Positions 1 through 8,617 of a DNA stretch of 32,966 bases are shown piece by piece. The stretch lies in contig DTUY01000065.1 of the NCBI GenBank assembly GCA_012963885.1, positions 1,939 to 34,904 on the forward strand. The letters are read 5' to 3'. Origin of the DNA: Candidatus Poribacteria bacterium. Its GTDB lineage: Bacteria; Poribacteria; WGA-4E; UBA9662. Below the pieces are notes generated by a model, which was not told where the DNA came from, did not search any database, and saw only the letters and a list, made by a program, of their open reading frames with translations. Position 1 is the first letter of the stretch; every line of letters begins with the position of its first letter. The position numbers were made by a program, and so were the translations under genes.

Positions 1-206
1 CTATTATCCTTATGGTGCCAGAAATCCCGGGCTAGTCTAACCTTTTTTTATGTGCTAAACTAGTCCAGATTTTTATTTAATTTTGATAGAATGAATTTAA
101 ATTCGTCCCAAATTGATGTTAATGCTCATTGACTGAAATGTGGGATTAATCTCTCAGGGTTAGTGTTGTTTCGGCTAATCTTAAATTTCCAAACAGGAGG
201 TTGCTG
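1..206. other. left-edge region without a supported gene
   Basis: No convincing gene is seen. One plus-strand frame is open from the edge to a TAA at 38-40 and could be the last residues of an upstream gene, but twelve codons cannot be judged. The stretch 41-190 is A+T rich and should hold the promoter of the PhyH gene at 207. I found no -35/-10 pair with good spacing. The Shine-Dalgarno site AGGAGG lies at 195-200. Confidence 0.4.
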
Positions 207-1967
207 ATGGATTGGGGAACGATGAGCAATGAGGAAAACTACTGCTTTGATGTAGCGGGTTATCTGCATGTTCCGGGGGTATTGATCGGAGATGAGGTCA
301 ACGCACTATGTCAAGCACTAGACGAAAGTGGACAGACCAGGGAAATGTTAGGCTGGCCGGCTCCGTTGCAAACCCCGTTTCGGGATCTTTTGGTGCATTC
401 CAGATTGGTGTGGTATCTTAATCAGATCATTGGATATGGTTTTCGGCTGGATCAAGAACCCAAATTGTTATGCGATTCCACTTGCGATGTGACAGCACCG
501 CTTGTTGGTGGTAGCGAGCCAAGAGACCCGGCCAGAGCCTACTATTTTCAGAACGGGCGTAGATATTGCCAAGTGGTTCAGGCGATCTGGGCACTTGCTG
601 ATGTGAAAGAAGGTGACGGCGGGTTCGTGATGGTACCGGGTACTCACAAATCCAACGTGGAGACGCCTGAAGACGTTGCCACAGGCGGAGATGATGTAGG
701 CTTGACGTTTCAGCCGTCGCTGAAGACAGGTGACCTGTTACTGGTAGCAGGAACAATATTGCAGGGGATGCGACCATGGAATGGGAAAGGTCCGCAACGA
801 CTGTTGAGTTATCCTTATGTTGGCAGGGCTGCTCTTCAGTCTGCCGGGACGGGAGCCAAGACCAAGGAGAATCCTTCTCCTGAATGGCATCAGGATATTT
901 CTACCGAGCAAAGTGCATCGCTTTACCGTCCGGATTATCAATACTCAGTACCTCCACCGGTGGTTGTAACGGACGGTGAGACAGTGGAACTCGATGAGTC
1001 GCGCGAAGTGTTCCACCCATCAATTTACAAACTGGATATAGATTCTGGGATTGATCATAAGGAATTCTATTTTTGGGAGTTGAATGGATATCTGGTGTTG
1101 CGTGGGGTAATGAACGAGGCGTGGTTGGAAGAGGCAAATCATGCCATAGACCAGTTCCAAGACCGAATTGTGGTGGGCGAAGAGTTATCACGGGGTTCAA
1201 AAAGCTTGGCAGGGACAGGACGTCCAACGCTAGGCGGTTTGCTGGAGTTGCCTCAGCCATATTGCAAGTCGTTCCGAAGGATGGTATCTTACCCACCTGT
1301 GCAACATCGGTTGAACTGGATGGGCGGTAGCGGTGCTCGAATGAGCGGCCCCACGGTGTTCTGCGCAGTGCAAGGAACCTCTGGACATTCCCTTCACGAT
1401 GGTGGAGAACCCATGTATCCGCCGATGGGCTATCAATTTCAGAGTGGCCGAAGCTATGCAGAAGCCGTGACGATCACTTGGCAGTTGCGGGATGTTCTAC
1501 CAGGCCTAGGTGGATTTGCCTGTGTACCTGGTTCGCATAAAGCAAAATATCCTTTGCCTCCAGGTGTGCGGTCCTATGATGACCATATGGGATTGGTGGA
1601 GCAATTGGTTATGAAAGCTGGTGATGTCCTGTTTTTTGCTGATGGGGCACTTACTCACGGAACCACAGCTTGGAAAAACCCAATTCCCAGACGAGCGGTT
1701 TTGATCAAGTATTCTTCACGGAGCTTTCACCGTAGCGGCGGCGAGATGGCACAGCCCTGGAACCGGTGGAGTCACCATTTGATAGAAGGGATGACAGACG
1801 CACAGTTGGCCGTTATGCGTGGAACCGATCGGGATGCCAGACAGCATAACGTGCCTCGACTAGAAGTGAAAGACGGTGTTGTTGAGGTGTCCTATGAGCG
1901 GGGATCGGCACTTTACAGTGGTGACGCGCCGAAAGGTCCGGTGGTTGATAAGATACCCCGTTCGTGA
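207..1967 (+). CDS. tandem-domain phytanoyl-CoA dioxygenase (PhyH) family protein
   Basis: The protein has about 586 residues and holds two PhyH-like double-stranded beta-helix domains, roughly 10-240 and 280-530, that align with each other (GYLHVPGVL and GYLVLRGVM at their starts; VPGTHK and VPGSHK in the cores). PhyH enzymes are Fe(II)/2-oxoglutarate oxygenases. Domain 2 keeps candidate iron ligands: His397 in LHDGG and His484 in LTHGT. The residue two after His397 is Gly rather than the usual Asp. In domain 1 the same positions are Val100 and Gln186, so it looks catalytically dead. I chose ATG 207 because AGGAGG ends six bases upstream. TTG at 201 directly abuts that site, and ATG 222 is too far away. 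No signal peptide is seen. The downstream minus-strand methyltransferase gene is convergent. The substrate is unknown; small-molecule or natural-product hydroxylation is typical of the family. Confidence 0.85.
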   Translation: MDWGTMSNEENYCFDVAGYLHVPGVLIGDEVNALCQALDESGQTREMLGWPAPLQTPFRDLLVHSRLVWYLNQIIGYGFRLDQEPKLLCDSTCDVTAPLVGGSEPRDPARAYYFQNGRRYCQVVQAIWALADVKEGDGGFVMVPGTHKSNVETPEDVATGGDDVGLTFQPSLKTGDLLLVAGTILQGMRPWNGKGPQRLLSYPYVGRAALQSAGTGAKTKENPSPEWHQDISTEQSASLYRPDYQYSVPPPVVVTDGETVELDESREVFHPSIYKLDIDSGIDHKEFYFWELNGYLVLRGVMNEAWLEEANHAIDQFQDRIVVGEELSRGSKSLAGTGRPTLGGLLELPQPYCKSFRRMVSYPPVQHRLNWMGGSGARMSGPTVFCAVQGTSGHSLHDGGEPMYPPMGYQFQSGRSYAEAVTITWQLRDVLPGLGGFACVPGSHKAKYPLPPGVRSYDDHMGLVEQLVMKAGDVLFFADGALTHGTTAWKNPIPRRAVLIKYSSRSFHRSGGEMAQPWNRWSHHLIEGMTDAQLAVMRGTDRDARQHNVPRLEVKDGVVEVSYERGSALYSGDAPKGPVVDKIPRS

Positions 1968-2068
1968 TTCGTCTATTCAAATCGTTGCTGGATGGACTAT
2001 CCACCGGTGATGCTCTGCTTACTGCCTTTGGTTTACGAAGTTAGAAACGGTAAAACCTGGGTCATCTG

Positions 2069-2863
2069 TCAACCTGGTTTCCTGACACGCATATGTAGAA
2101 AGTAGGCAACGACTCGAGCATCCTGTATCTCGGGACATACACGAACTGTTTCATCATCTGGACGTGGCTCGTTGACGTATTCCAAGGTGAATCCCGTTTT
2201 AATCAATAGGTTTAGCCATTGACTAATTGTTAGCGTGAATTGAGGGACCTTAAACTTCGGTAATACGGCCTTCATTTCGGGTGGCGCAGTTCCAAAAATC
2301 CATTCTTTAATTTTACCCTTTGGATTTTGAAAGTAATCACCAACTTCAATTGCATAGGTTTGTCCATCCAGATCACGCAGATTTCTCCGATGCGGCGTGT
2401 TAAAACAGGGATGTGTAATAGAAAATTGCAGGAATCCGGTGGGCCTAAGCAGACGGTGAATTTCATTTAGGACGCAATCTATTTCAGCAATATCCATCAA
2501 ACTCATAAAGGCGGTGGCAAAATCAAACGAACAATCGGTAAATGGTAATTCGACCGCACTGGCAACTTGATAATCGATGCCCAGTGTTTCTTGGTTTTCA
2601 AGTTGCTTGGCGTACTCAATGAATATCTCTGAAATGTCGATGGCTTCCATTCGGGCTCCACGCTTTGCTAGGAGTCGTGTATTATGACCTTCGCCACAGC
2701 CGATATCTAAACCCTGGAGTGATTTAACATCTGGTAACCTATCGAAGAAAGCCGGTGTGTTGAGGTAATCTCGATAGATATCGCAACCGGAGCGGGCCAA
2801 TCTCGTCCATGTGCTGGCATTTGCGTCCCAATAGCGGCCGACTTCCTTATGGTCCATCAACAT
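2069..2863 (-). CDS. class I SAM-dependent methyltransferase
   Basis: The protein has 264 residues with a Rossmann-type methyltransferase fold. Motif I is LDIGCGEG at about 52-59, which binds S-adenosylmethionine. An acidic residue follows at the end of strand 2 (MEAID, about 72-76). The post-motif region VELPFTDCSFDF (about 104-115) and the ITHPCF segment (149-154) are typical of the Methyltransf_11 group. ATG 2863 is used; a second in-frame ATG lies two codons on, and the purine-rich AAGAAAG upstream fits either. The gene is last in the long minus-strand block, 55 bases after the SGNH hydrolase, so it is probably co-transcribed with it. The sequence does not show whether the acceptor is a sugar, a lipid or another small molecule. 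Confidence 0.88.
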   Translation of the reverse strand: MLMDHKEVGRYWDANASTWTRLARSGCDIYRDYLNTPAFFDRLPDVKSLQGLDIGCGEGHNTRLLAKRGARMEAIDISEIFIEYAKQLENQETLGIDYQVASAVELPFTDCSFDFATAFMSLMDIAEIDCVLNEIHRLLRPTGFLQFSITHPCFNTPHRRNLRDLDGQTYAIEVGDYFQNPKGKIKEWIFGTAPPEMKAVLPKFKVPQFTLTISQWLNLLIKTGFTLEYVNEPRPDDETVRVCPEIQDARVVAYFLHMRVRKPG

Positions 2864-2918
2864 ATCTTTCTTTGATCAATCTAGCTATCATAAGTTAACT
2901 AAAGTTTAAGCAATAAAA

Positions 2919-4118
2919 TTAACCTAGTAAATATCCTGTAAAATCAATTGTTTCCTGTTGGTTACTACGGTAAGTAATCGGTTTAGGATCTAACCAATTG
3001 ACAAGATGACCCTTGAGAGAATAGGCAAACAGGTGATTCCCTGTTGGGTTATAGTGACCGATAAAGTAGCGACTAAAATAATCGTCTATTGACAGGCGAA
3101 AACTTCGGTAATCTTCTGCATGAACAAGGTTCATATCAAAATGCTGAATGCTCTCACCTACGAGAAAATCAACGATTTCTTGGTCGTATCGTTTATGACC
3201 TTCTATTAACTGTCGAACGACTCTCGGGCATAGTGTAATGACCATCATCTTCTTTTGATGATTCTGACAATAGTTTAAGGTTTGTTTTACAATGTATTTA
3301 GTAGCGGAGAAGCCGTAAGCGTCCCGTAGCTTGCTGATTGATGCTTTTAACTTCTTGCTGTTGCTTCTGTCGATGGTAGATACTCCCAACACTTCAGCTA
3401 AAATATTAAGACTTTCGGAATCGAGTGTGTCGAAATCGACGTAGTCAAAAAGGCTTAACTGTAGCATCAAATCGTCTTTTGTAGCCTCCAACATAAAGTC
3501 TGAATCGGTCATCTGATAGAGGTCTTCCTGCATTGAAATCAGCGAGTTTTTTTCAACAAAATTTCCAGTATTAAGATCTATTTCAAGATTAGCCCAGAAA
3601 TTCCCGTGAAACATCCGTCCACCGGCGTGATCCCACCAGCGATGGATTAAGATATGCCGACACCGCAACAGGCTGCGATAGTGATCGTCTCCCCAGATAT
3701 AAAGGATGATGTATTCGGCTCCGTTATCAGTGGCTTCCGTTCGCAACATGCGGCGATAGGCTTGGTAGACTCCATATCCGCCAACACCGAAATTCTGAAT
3801 CGGTTCCCCTAAATGTGCGGCCAGATACTCTTGCCAGGTTTCGCCATCACTAACCTGATGACATTGGGTAAAGCTATTACCGTAGGTGTTTATTCTACAT
3901 GAACGGTCAGAATAAGCGTAAGCCGATCTTCGCCCGTTAGCCTGCACTGTGGAGATAGTGTAACTGCTGTCGATACCATCTTTCGGCATATCGTTACCCA
4001 GAATATATCCAAGTTCTGAATCGAACTGCGCCCAGGTAGGTTGATTGGGATCTAAAAAGGTATCAATATCAACCCGGGTGATGGCGCTTTCCCGAATGTA
4101 TTGTTCGAAGGAAATCAT
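2919..4118 (-). CDS. SGNH/GDSL-family hydrolase-like protein
   Basis: This 399-residue protein carries the spaced blocks of the SGNH esterase fold. Block I is TYGNSFT with candidate nucleophile Ser82. Block II is NFGVGGYG, with the oxyanion glycine near 113. Block III is LYIWGDDHYR (about 139-148), where Asp replaces the usual Asn. Block V is GHYNPTGNH with candidate catalytic His355; the Asp normally three residues before that His is not obvious. It is longer than a minimal SGNH enzyme because of an insertion at about 165-280. The N-terminal FDSELGYIL segment resembles lead-in sequences in large SGNH-like proteins. No signal peptide is visible, so a cytoplasmic place is likely. It sits directly downstream of the sulfatase-like gene, which suggests de-esterification of the same compound (inference). 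The ribosome site is weak and A-rich. Confidence 0.75.
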   Translation of the reverse strand: MISFEQYIRESAITRVDIDTFLDPNQPTWAQFDSELGYILGNDMPKDGIDSSYTISTVQANGRRSAYAYSDRSCRINTYGNSFTQCHQVSDGETWQEYLAAHLGEPIQNFGVGGYGVYQAYRRMLRTEATDNGAEYIILYIWGDDHYRSLLRCRHILIHRWWDHAGGRMFHGNFWANLEIDLNTGNFVEKNSLISMQEDLYQMTDSDFMLEATKDDLMLQLSLFDYVDFDTLDSESLNILAEVLGVSTIDRSNSKKLKASISKLRDAYGFSATKYIVKQTLNYCQNHQKKMMVITLCPRVVRQLIEGHKRYDQEIVDFLVGESIQHFDMNLVHAEDYRSFRLSIDDYFSRYFIGHYNPTGNHLFAYSLKGHLVNWLDPKPITYRSNQQETIDFTGYLLG

Positions 4119-4183
4119 ATATGCTTTTTTCTGGATATGAACCCGTTATTAATCTAGGTGTTAATCGTGGCATCAATTGACGA

Positions 4184-5632
4184 TTAGCTGTTATCTTCCG
4201 GATAGTCGATAGCCCAACTGCCTCCAGCCACTTGATTATCGGGCGACTTTTGCCAGAAGGATAAGAACTCCTCACTAGCTTGATAGTGCGTCAGATGAGA
4301 AATAAATAGGCTATGCAGTTCATTCACAATCAGTTCATTTTGATCGGCGATATCATTTGTGGCTAACGGATCGACACCAAGTTCGTACAGCTCAGGCTTT
4401 CCATAAGCTCCAACTGGCGCGTATCCCCACCGGTCAGTGACTAAAAATGGAGTTGTGGATCGTCTGGGTGGCATTGAATCTGGTGATTTCAAGTGACAGC
4501 CGCTTACCGCATGGTCTCGATGCTTACCTTTTCCCTGCAACAGATTATCTGCGAAGGAAATGCCATCAAACGGTTTGAGAGGATTAATCTCTAGGTTGGC
4601 GAGATCGCATAGTGTTGGAAGGAGATCAATTGGTTGCACAATCGCTTCCAATCGATTGCCAGATGGGATGTCCCCACCAGCAACCATCAATATGGCATGG
4701 CCAATCTCTGGATAGATGGGCCAGTATCTGATGTCTTCGGCAGTAATGTTGGATTTGCCCGTTTGTCCGTGTTCGCCAATCGACATGCCGTGATCCGACA
4801 TAACCATTACGATGGTATTGTCCCAGATTTCCAGATCGTCTATCTTTTGAAGGACGCGCCCGATGGCACGGTCTACCAGTTCTGATTCCGCTGCGTAGTG
4901 TGCCCACAGGTTTTGTAGTTCCTCTGCCGTATAGGCGGAGGAAGGACCATAGTTGGGATGCATCATCGGTGGACCATCATAGTGATTATGGTATCGACGA
5001 ACCAGATATTCCGGTGGATCCCAAGGTTCATGCGGATCAAAGAAGTCAACCCATAAAAAGAAGGGGTCTGCTTGGCTATTTTCTTCCAACCACCGAATAG
5101 TTGTGGATGATGTCTTAGCCGAAAATGTATCTGCCTCACAGCGATAGTATCGGTTGGTCCACCGGTGAGTATCAACTAGTGAATGACCTCGGAACATTGG
5201 GTGAGTGCGAGTTTTTTTAGCTGGCGTAACGGTTTTAATTGGATCATTTAAATGAAGTAATGGTTTATCTCCTTCCTGTCCACGATGTTGAAAGGCGGCA
5301 TCAAAATCATGTTGAAACCGCGAATTAAAAAGGTGTGGGCAGTCAACAATGAGTTGAGTCGCATAACCAGCTTGGCCAATTAGTTTGGCGATATGGTTTG
5401 GCCCACTGACATCTATCGGTTGCCAACCATAGTGTGGCCAACCGAGAACACCAGTAGCAAAATCAGTACGGTGCGGAATAGTGGGGAAACTTCCCATATA
5501 GAATTTTTCAACGGAAGTTGCCCGTTCTTCCGCGAATTTGTCTAGTTCGGGTGTACGAACTGGACGTTCAGCTAGATCTCTTAAATTGTCATATCGAAAG
5601 GTGTCGGTAATCATGACAATAACATTTTTCAT
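4184..5632 (-). CDS. sulfatase-like hydrolase with Thr at the formylglycine position
   Basis: The protein has 482 residues from ATG 5632, with the alkaline phosphatase/sulfatase fold. Asp10 in MITDT fits a metal ligand. The signature is TIPHRTDFATG at 51-61, matching the C/S-x-P-x-R...TG box. Thr51 replaces the Cys or Ser that becomes formylglycine in true sulfatases. Later motifs are FFDPHEPWDPP and MVMSDHGMSIGEHG, the latter with the Asp-His metal pair. The GGGAGG at 5644-5649 is well placed for ATG 5632. A longer reading from 5689 would overlap the upstream gene and lacks a site. No signal peptide is seen. Family knowledge: Thr nucleophiles occur in this superfamily in NPP-type phosphodiesterases, so the enzyme may cleave phosphoesters or transfer phospho groups rather than hydrolyse sulfate esters. 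It lies between the beta-helix and SGNH genes. Confidence 0.85.
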   Translation of the reverse strand: MKNVIVMITDTFRYDNLRDLAERPVRTPELDKFAEERATSVEKFYMGSFPTIPHRTDFATGVLGWPHYGWQPIDVSGPNHIAKLIGQAGYATQLIVDCPHLFNSRFQHDFDAAFQHRGQEGDKPLLHLNDPIKTVTPAKKTRTHPMFRGHSLVDTHRWTNRYYRCEADTFSAKTSSTTIRWLEENSQADPFFLWVDFFDPHEPWDPPEYLVRRYHNHYDGPPMMHPNYGPSSAYTAEELQNLWAHYAAESELVDRAIGRVLQKIDDLEIWDNTIVMVMSDHGMSIGEHGQTGKSNITAEDIRYWPIYPEIGHAILMVAGGDIPSGNRLEAIVQPIDLLPTLCDLANLEINPLKPFDGISFADNLLQGKGKHRDHAVSGCHLKSPDSMPPRRSTTPFLVTDRWGYAPVGAYGKPELYELGVDPLATNDIADQNELIVNELHSLFISHLTHYQASEEFLSFWQKSPDNQVAGGSWAIDYPEDNS

Positions 5633-5681
5633 CTCTGCTCGTTCCTCCCTAGATGTTTTTGGGAAAATAAAAAAGCCTTGT

Positions 5682-7061
5682 CTAACCAAACATGTTATTG
5701 GTTTGCTGCACGCCAGAATCTAGATCGATCTCCACTTGTTTCTGCAAGCGGTTATTGGTCAGAAAATTCCCGCTACCGGTTCCGGTCCATTGCACAGCAA
5801 ATTCTGTTTTGGGTTCTTTTCTGGTATCAAGGATGTTGCAGCCGCTTACAATAACATCCTTCGATTTGTCGACATAGATACCGTTTGGATAGCCATCCAG
5901 TATCTGGCAACCATTTACATTTATCCGTTGACAATTTATGATTTCTAATAATCCATTCCGGATAATTGGTTTGGATTCAGGAACCGTGTGTTGACCGCTT
6001 TGACAGTCTTGAATAATTGACCCGTTGAATATGCAATTATAGCTGTCGGTCAAACGAATACCGGTGCAGAGTTGATTGGGTTCATAATCCGGATTATGGT
6101 CGAAAGTGTTCTGGCCAATAACAATATTTCGTGATCCGTCTACTTGCAAATTACGGTGGTGTCCACTGTAAATGATATTTCCACTGACAACGACTCCGCG
6201 ACAGGCAATCAGGTTGACATTTGTTTCCTGACTACCAATCAGGTTACCTGAAATAGCAAACATTCCGGCTTTATGATTTTTCTCTGGATGATGACCAATC
6301 ATCAGGATATTGGCGCCACCAGGGCTATACTTGGCTTGAACAGTGTTACTGACAATACTACCCTCCCGAACTGACGAGCGATCTTGACTGGAATCGATCC
6401 AGATATCGGCCGAAATATCAGCCTTTACATCGTAGTTGTATTCGATGTCGTTACCAGTAATATGTAAATTCCGGATTTCCGAATTAACGACCTTGATACC
6501 TCCCTGTAAGCAGTAACTAATGTGCGAATTAGCGATGATGACTTGATGAAGGTTCACAGAGTCCAGAAAAACACCAACACCCCGGTTATGATAGATATGG
6601 CATTGCGATATCAGTACATTTCTGGCATGCCGACGAATATGGATTCCATTTCGTAACTCGCGCAGCAATATTCCAACCAAAGTTGATTGCATGGTTCCTT
6701 CAATCCAAAAACCATCTGCGTCTGGATGCTTGCCTTCAATTTCAAGGTGTTGAACGGTTGGCATCCTTTGGCTGGCCCATATCTCGGGACTGAAACTAGC
6801 AGGATCAGCCGATTGATGGTGCTCTCCAATCAGATGAAAAGCCGGACCTGCTCCAGCCATTAGAATCTTGGTGCTTCCTCCACACCCGTTAATTGAGAAT
6901 CGGCCTGTTTGATCTAGCCGAATCGGAATTGTCCTTGTGATGAGATAATTACCGGATGAAAATTGGAGAGTGCCATCGCCTGCATCAAGTGTGTGCAGAA
7001 TTGCCTCCGTATCATCAGCGATTCCGTCTCCTGTTGCACCGTAATCAATTACATTGCTCAT
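5682..7061 (-). CDS. right-handed parallel beta-helix protein (pectate-lyase-3-like)
   Basis: The protein has 459 residues. It opens with VIDYGATGDGIADDTEAI (about 4-21), the hallmark of the Pectate_lyase_3 / GH28-like beta-helix group. The rest is a ladder of short coils rich in isoleucine, valine and asparagine, such as NVLISQCHIYHNRGVGVFLD and VVVSGNIIYSG, consistent with a parallel beta-helix. Relatives act on polysaccharides as lyases, hydrolases or epimerases, or serve as phage and cell-surface fibres. No catalytic set can be assigned from these residues. There is no signal peptide, which is odd because most such enzymes are exported. The ribosome site is poor. It precedes the sulfatase-like gene by 49 bases and follows the PhyH-HEAT gene by 64, so it probably belongs to the same transcript. 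Confidence 0.8.
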   Translation of the reverse strand: MSNVIDYGATGDGIADDTEAILHTLDAGDGTLQFSSGNYLITRTIPIRLDQTGRFSINGCGGSTKILMAGAGPAFHLIGEHHQSADPASFSPEIWASQRMPTVQHLEIEGKHPDADGFWIEGTMQSTLVGILLRELRNGIHIRRHARNVLISQCHIYHNRGVGVFLDSVNLHQVIIANSHISYCLQGGIKVVNSEIRNLHITGNDIEYNYDVKADISADIWIDSSQDRSSVREGSIVSNTVQAKYSPGGANILMIGHHPEKNHKAGMFAISGNLIGSQETNVNLIACRGVVVSGNIIYSGHHRNLQVDGSRNIVIGQNTFDHNPDYEPNQLCTGIRLTDSYNCIFNGSIIQDCQSGQHTVPESKPIIRNGLLEIINCQRINVNGCQILDGYPNGIYVDKSKDVIVSGCNILDTRKEPKTEFAVQWTGTGSGNFLTNNRLQKQVEIDLDSGVQQTNNMFG

Positions 7062-7125
7062 CGTATTATGTCAATACCTGAGTAGGTTCACCAAGATAAT
7101 CCTAAAGACTTGCGAATGTCTGAAT

Positions 7126-8529
7126 TTAATAAGCGCTATTTCTGTTTGTCAACGAACACCAGCGCGAGGTTAACAAGTGATCGAAAAGAATGTTAGTCGC
7201 TGCAGAAGTTCCAATCTGCTTCAGGGCCAAAGCCGCATGAAAACGAACGTATCGATTCTCATCGTTCAGCACAGGGATTAACGCCGGTATCGCAGATTCA
7301 GCAGATATCCCCATCTTGGCCAGTGCCCGTGCCGCATTGTCACGAATCCAATAATGTTCATCCTGTAGCAACAACGTCAACGCTGAAACAGTCTCTTCGC
7401 TCGGATGACCAATTGTTCCTAATGCCTCGGAAGCATGACGTCGCACCCATTCCGATTCATCGTTCAGCAATTGAGTTAGTTTCGGTGTCGCTTCTTGGGC
7501 TGATCGACCAATATCACCTAAGGCGAAAGCAGCGTTGGCGCGAACTGATTCATCCGTATCATCTAGCGCTGTTATTAATGCTGGGATGGCAGAACCGCCA
7601 GATGCTCCTAAGGCGAAAGTTGCGTGATGGGAGACGTCCTCAGAATCATCGCGCAACATCTCTATCAAGGTGGGAACAACGGAAGGCCCGATAGTTCCTA
7701 GTACGTAAGCTGCCTCAAGACGAAGGGCTTCATCTTGATTTTTATCCTGCAGTGTTTTTATCAGCTTGGATGTGTTTTCGCGTGTTGATTCGATATCTTC
7801 GATGGCACCGTTTTGTTTTCCCCGGTACCAGTTCCAAAACTTTGACCACATGAACTGATGTCTGTTATCGGAGTTTCCGTTATGAGATGATTGCCATCTT
7901 GCTTGGTCATTATCCCAGGAAGGTTCTTGGGGATCTTCAAGGCGAATAAAAAGAAACTTTACCATATAGCGTTTTTTCTGGCTATGGTTCGGCATTGCCC
8001 GATGCCAAAGATCGTAGTGTACGATCGTTAACGTTCCTGCTTTTCCACAGAGCGACAATTCCGGTTGTGAATGTGCTGTTTCATGTGTGTCGTAATACTG
8101 TGTGCCAGGTAGTACTGCGGTCGGCCCCATGTCTTCAGTGGTATCTTGAGGATAATAAAACGCCATCGTCCATCGGCAGCGGTGATGGCGCACCTGTTCA
8201 TCCCCTTCATAACTATCCTTATGAAAACCTTGTCCCTGACTGCCTGGTTGATTAAGGTGGCAATAGCGGTGTGGGTGCATCACATAGTTTGGTCCCAGTA
8301 TACTGGTCATCGCGCCGTGCACCACTGGGTGATCGAAGACTTTTTGCATGTCTGGAACGAGAGGAAGAATGTTATTACCAAGATTGCCATGGTCCTCAAA
8401 CATTTCCTCCACTTTTTGATAAACGTTGTTGTGAAATGAAGCTGGTAGATCGGTTTTCAGTGTAACGTAACCGTTTTGAATAAAATCTCTCATTTCTTGG
8501 TCGTTAAGAAGTTTTTTTTCGCCAACCAT
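7126..8529 (-). CDS. PhyH dioxygenase fused to C-terminal HEAT repeats
   Basis: The 467-residue protein has two parts. Residues 8-200 form a PhyH oxygenase domain with a complete-looking Fe(II) site: His103 and Asp105 in FHKDSYEG, His176 in DLWHRAMPN, and Arg187 as a plausible 2-oxoglutarate anchor. Residues about 250-455 form five or six PBS-lyase/HEAT-type helical repeats of about 31-36 residues, each with an IPALI/LL...D..E.VR..AA.ALG pattern. HEAT arrays usually bind proteins, so the oxygenase may be docked to a partner or may act on a protein-bound substrate (inference). The ATG has AAGGA eight bases upstream. No export signal is seen. It lies between a Gfo/Idh/MocA gene and the beta-helix gene. 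The last dozen residues no longer match the repeat pattern. Confidence 0.88.
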   Translation of the reverse strand: MVGEKKLLNDQEMRDFIQNGYVTLKTDLPASFHNNVYQKVEEMFEDHGNLGNNILPLVPDMQKVFDHPVVHGAMTSILGPNYVMHPHRYCHLNQPGSQGQGFHKDSYEGDEQVRHHRCRWTMAFYYPQDTTEDMGPTAVLPGTQYYDTHETAHSQPELSLCGKAGTLTIVHYDLWHRAMPNHSQKKRYMVKFLFIRLEDPQEPSWDNDQARWQSSHNGNSDNRHQFMWSKFWNWYRGKQNGAIEDIESTRENTSKLIKTLQDKNQDEALRLEAAYVLGTIGPSVVPTLIEMLRDDSEDVSHHATFALGASGGSAIPALITALDDTDESVRANAAFALGDIGRSAQEATPKLTQLLNDESEWVRRHASEALGTIGHPSEETVSALTLLLQDEHYWIRDNAARALAKMGISAESAIPALIPVLNDENRYVRFHAALALKQIGTSAATNILFDHLLTSRWCSLTNRNSAY

Positions 8530-8617
8530 TTTATTTTTCCTTAATTTTTATTAATTGATTTCAGAGAGATTAATAAAAACTTATCGACTATATTGAAGAT
8601 TAGGATTTCCTTTCTGA

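Noticed and set aside
427-1436. Several open frames on the minus strand under the tandem PhyH gene
   Set aside because: No ribosome sites or family features; the plus-strand protein is clearly the conserved reading.
2052-2080. Imperfect inverted repeat between the convergent PhyH and methyltransferase genes
   Set aside because: It has a mismatch, a 12-base loop and no T-run on either side.
5633-5689. Longer N-terminus for the sulfatase-like protein
   Set aside because: It would overlap the beta-helix gene, has no ribosome site, and the added residues match nothing in the family.
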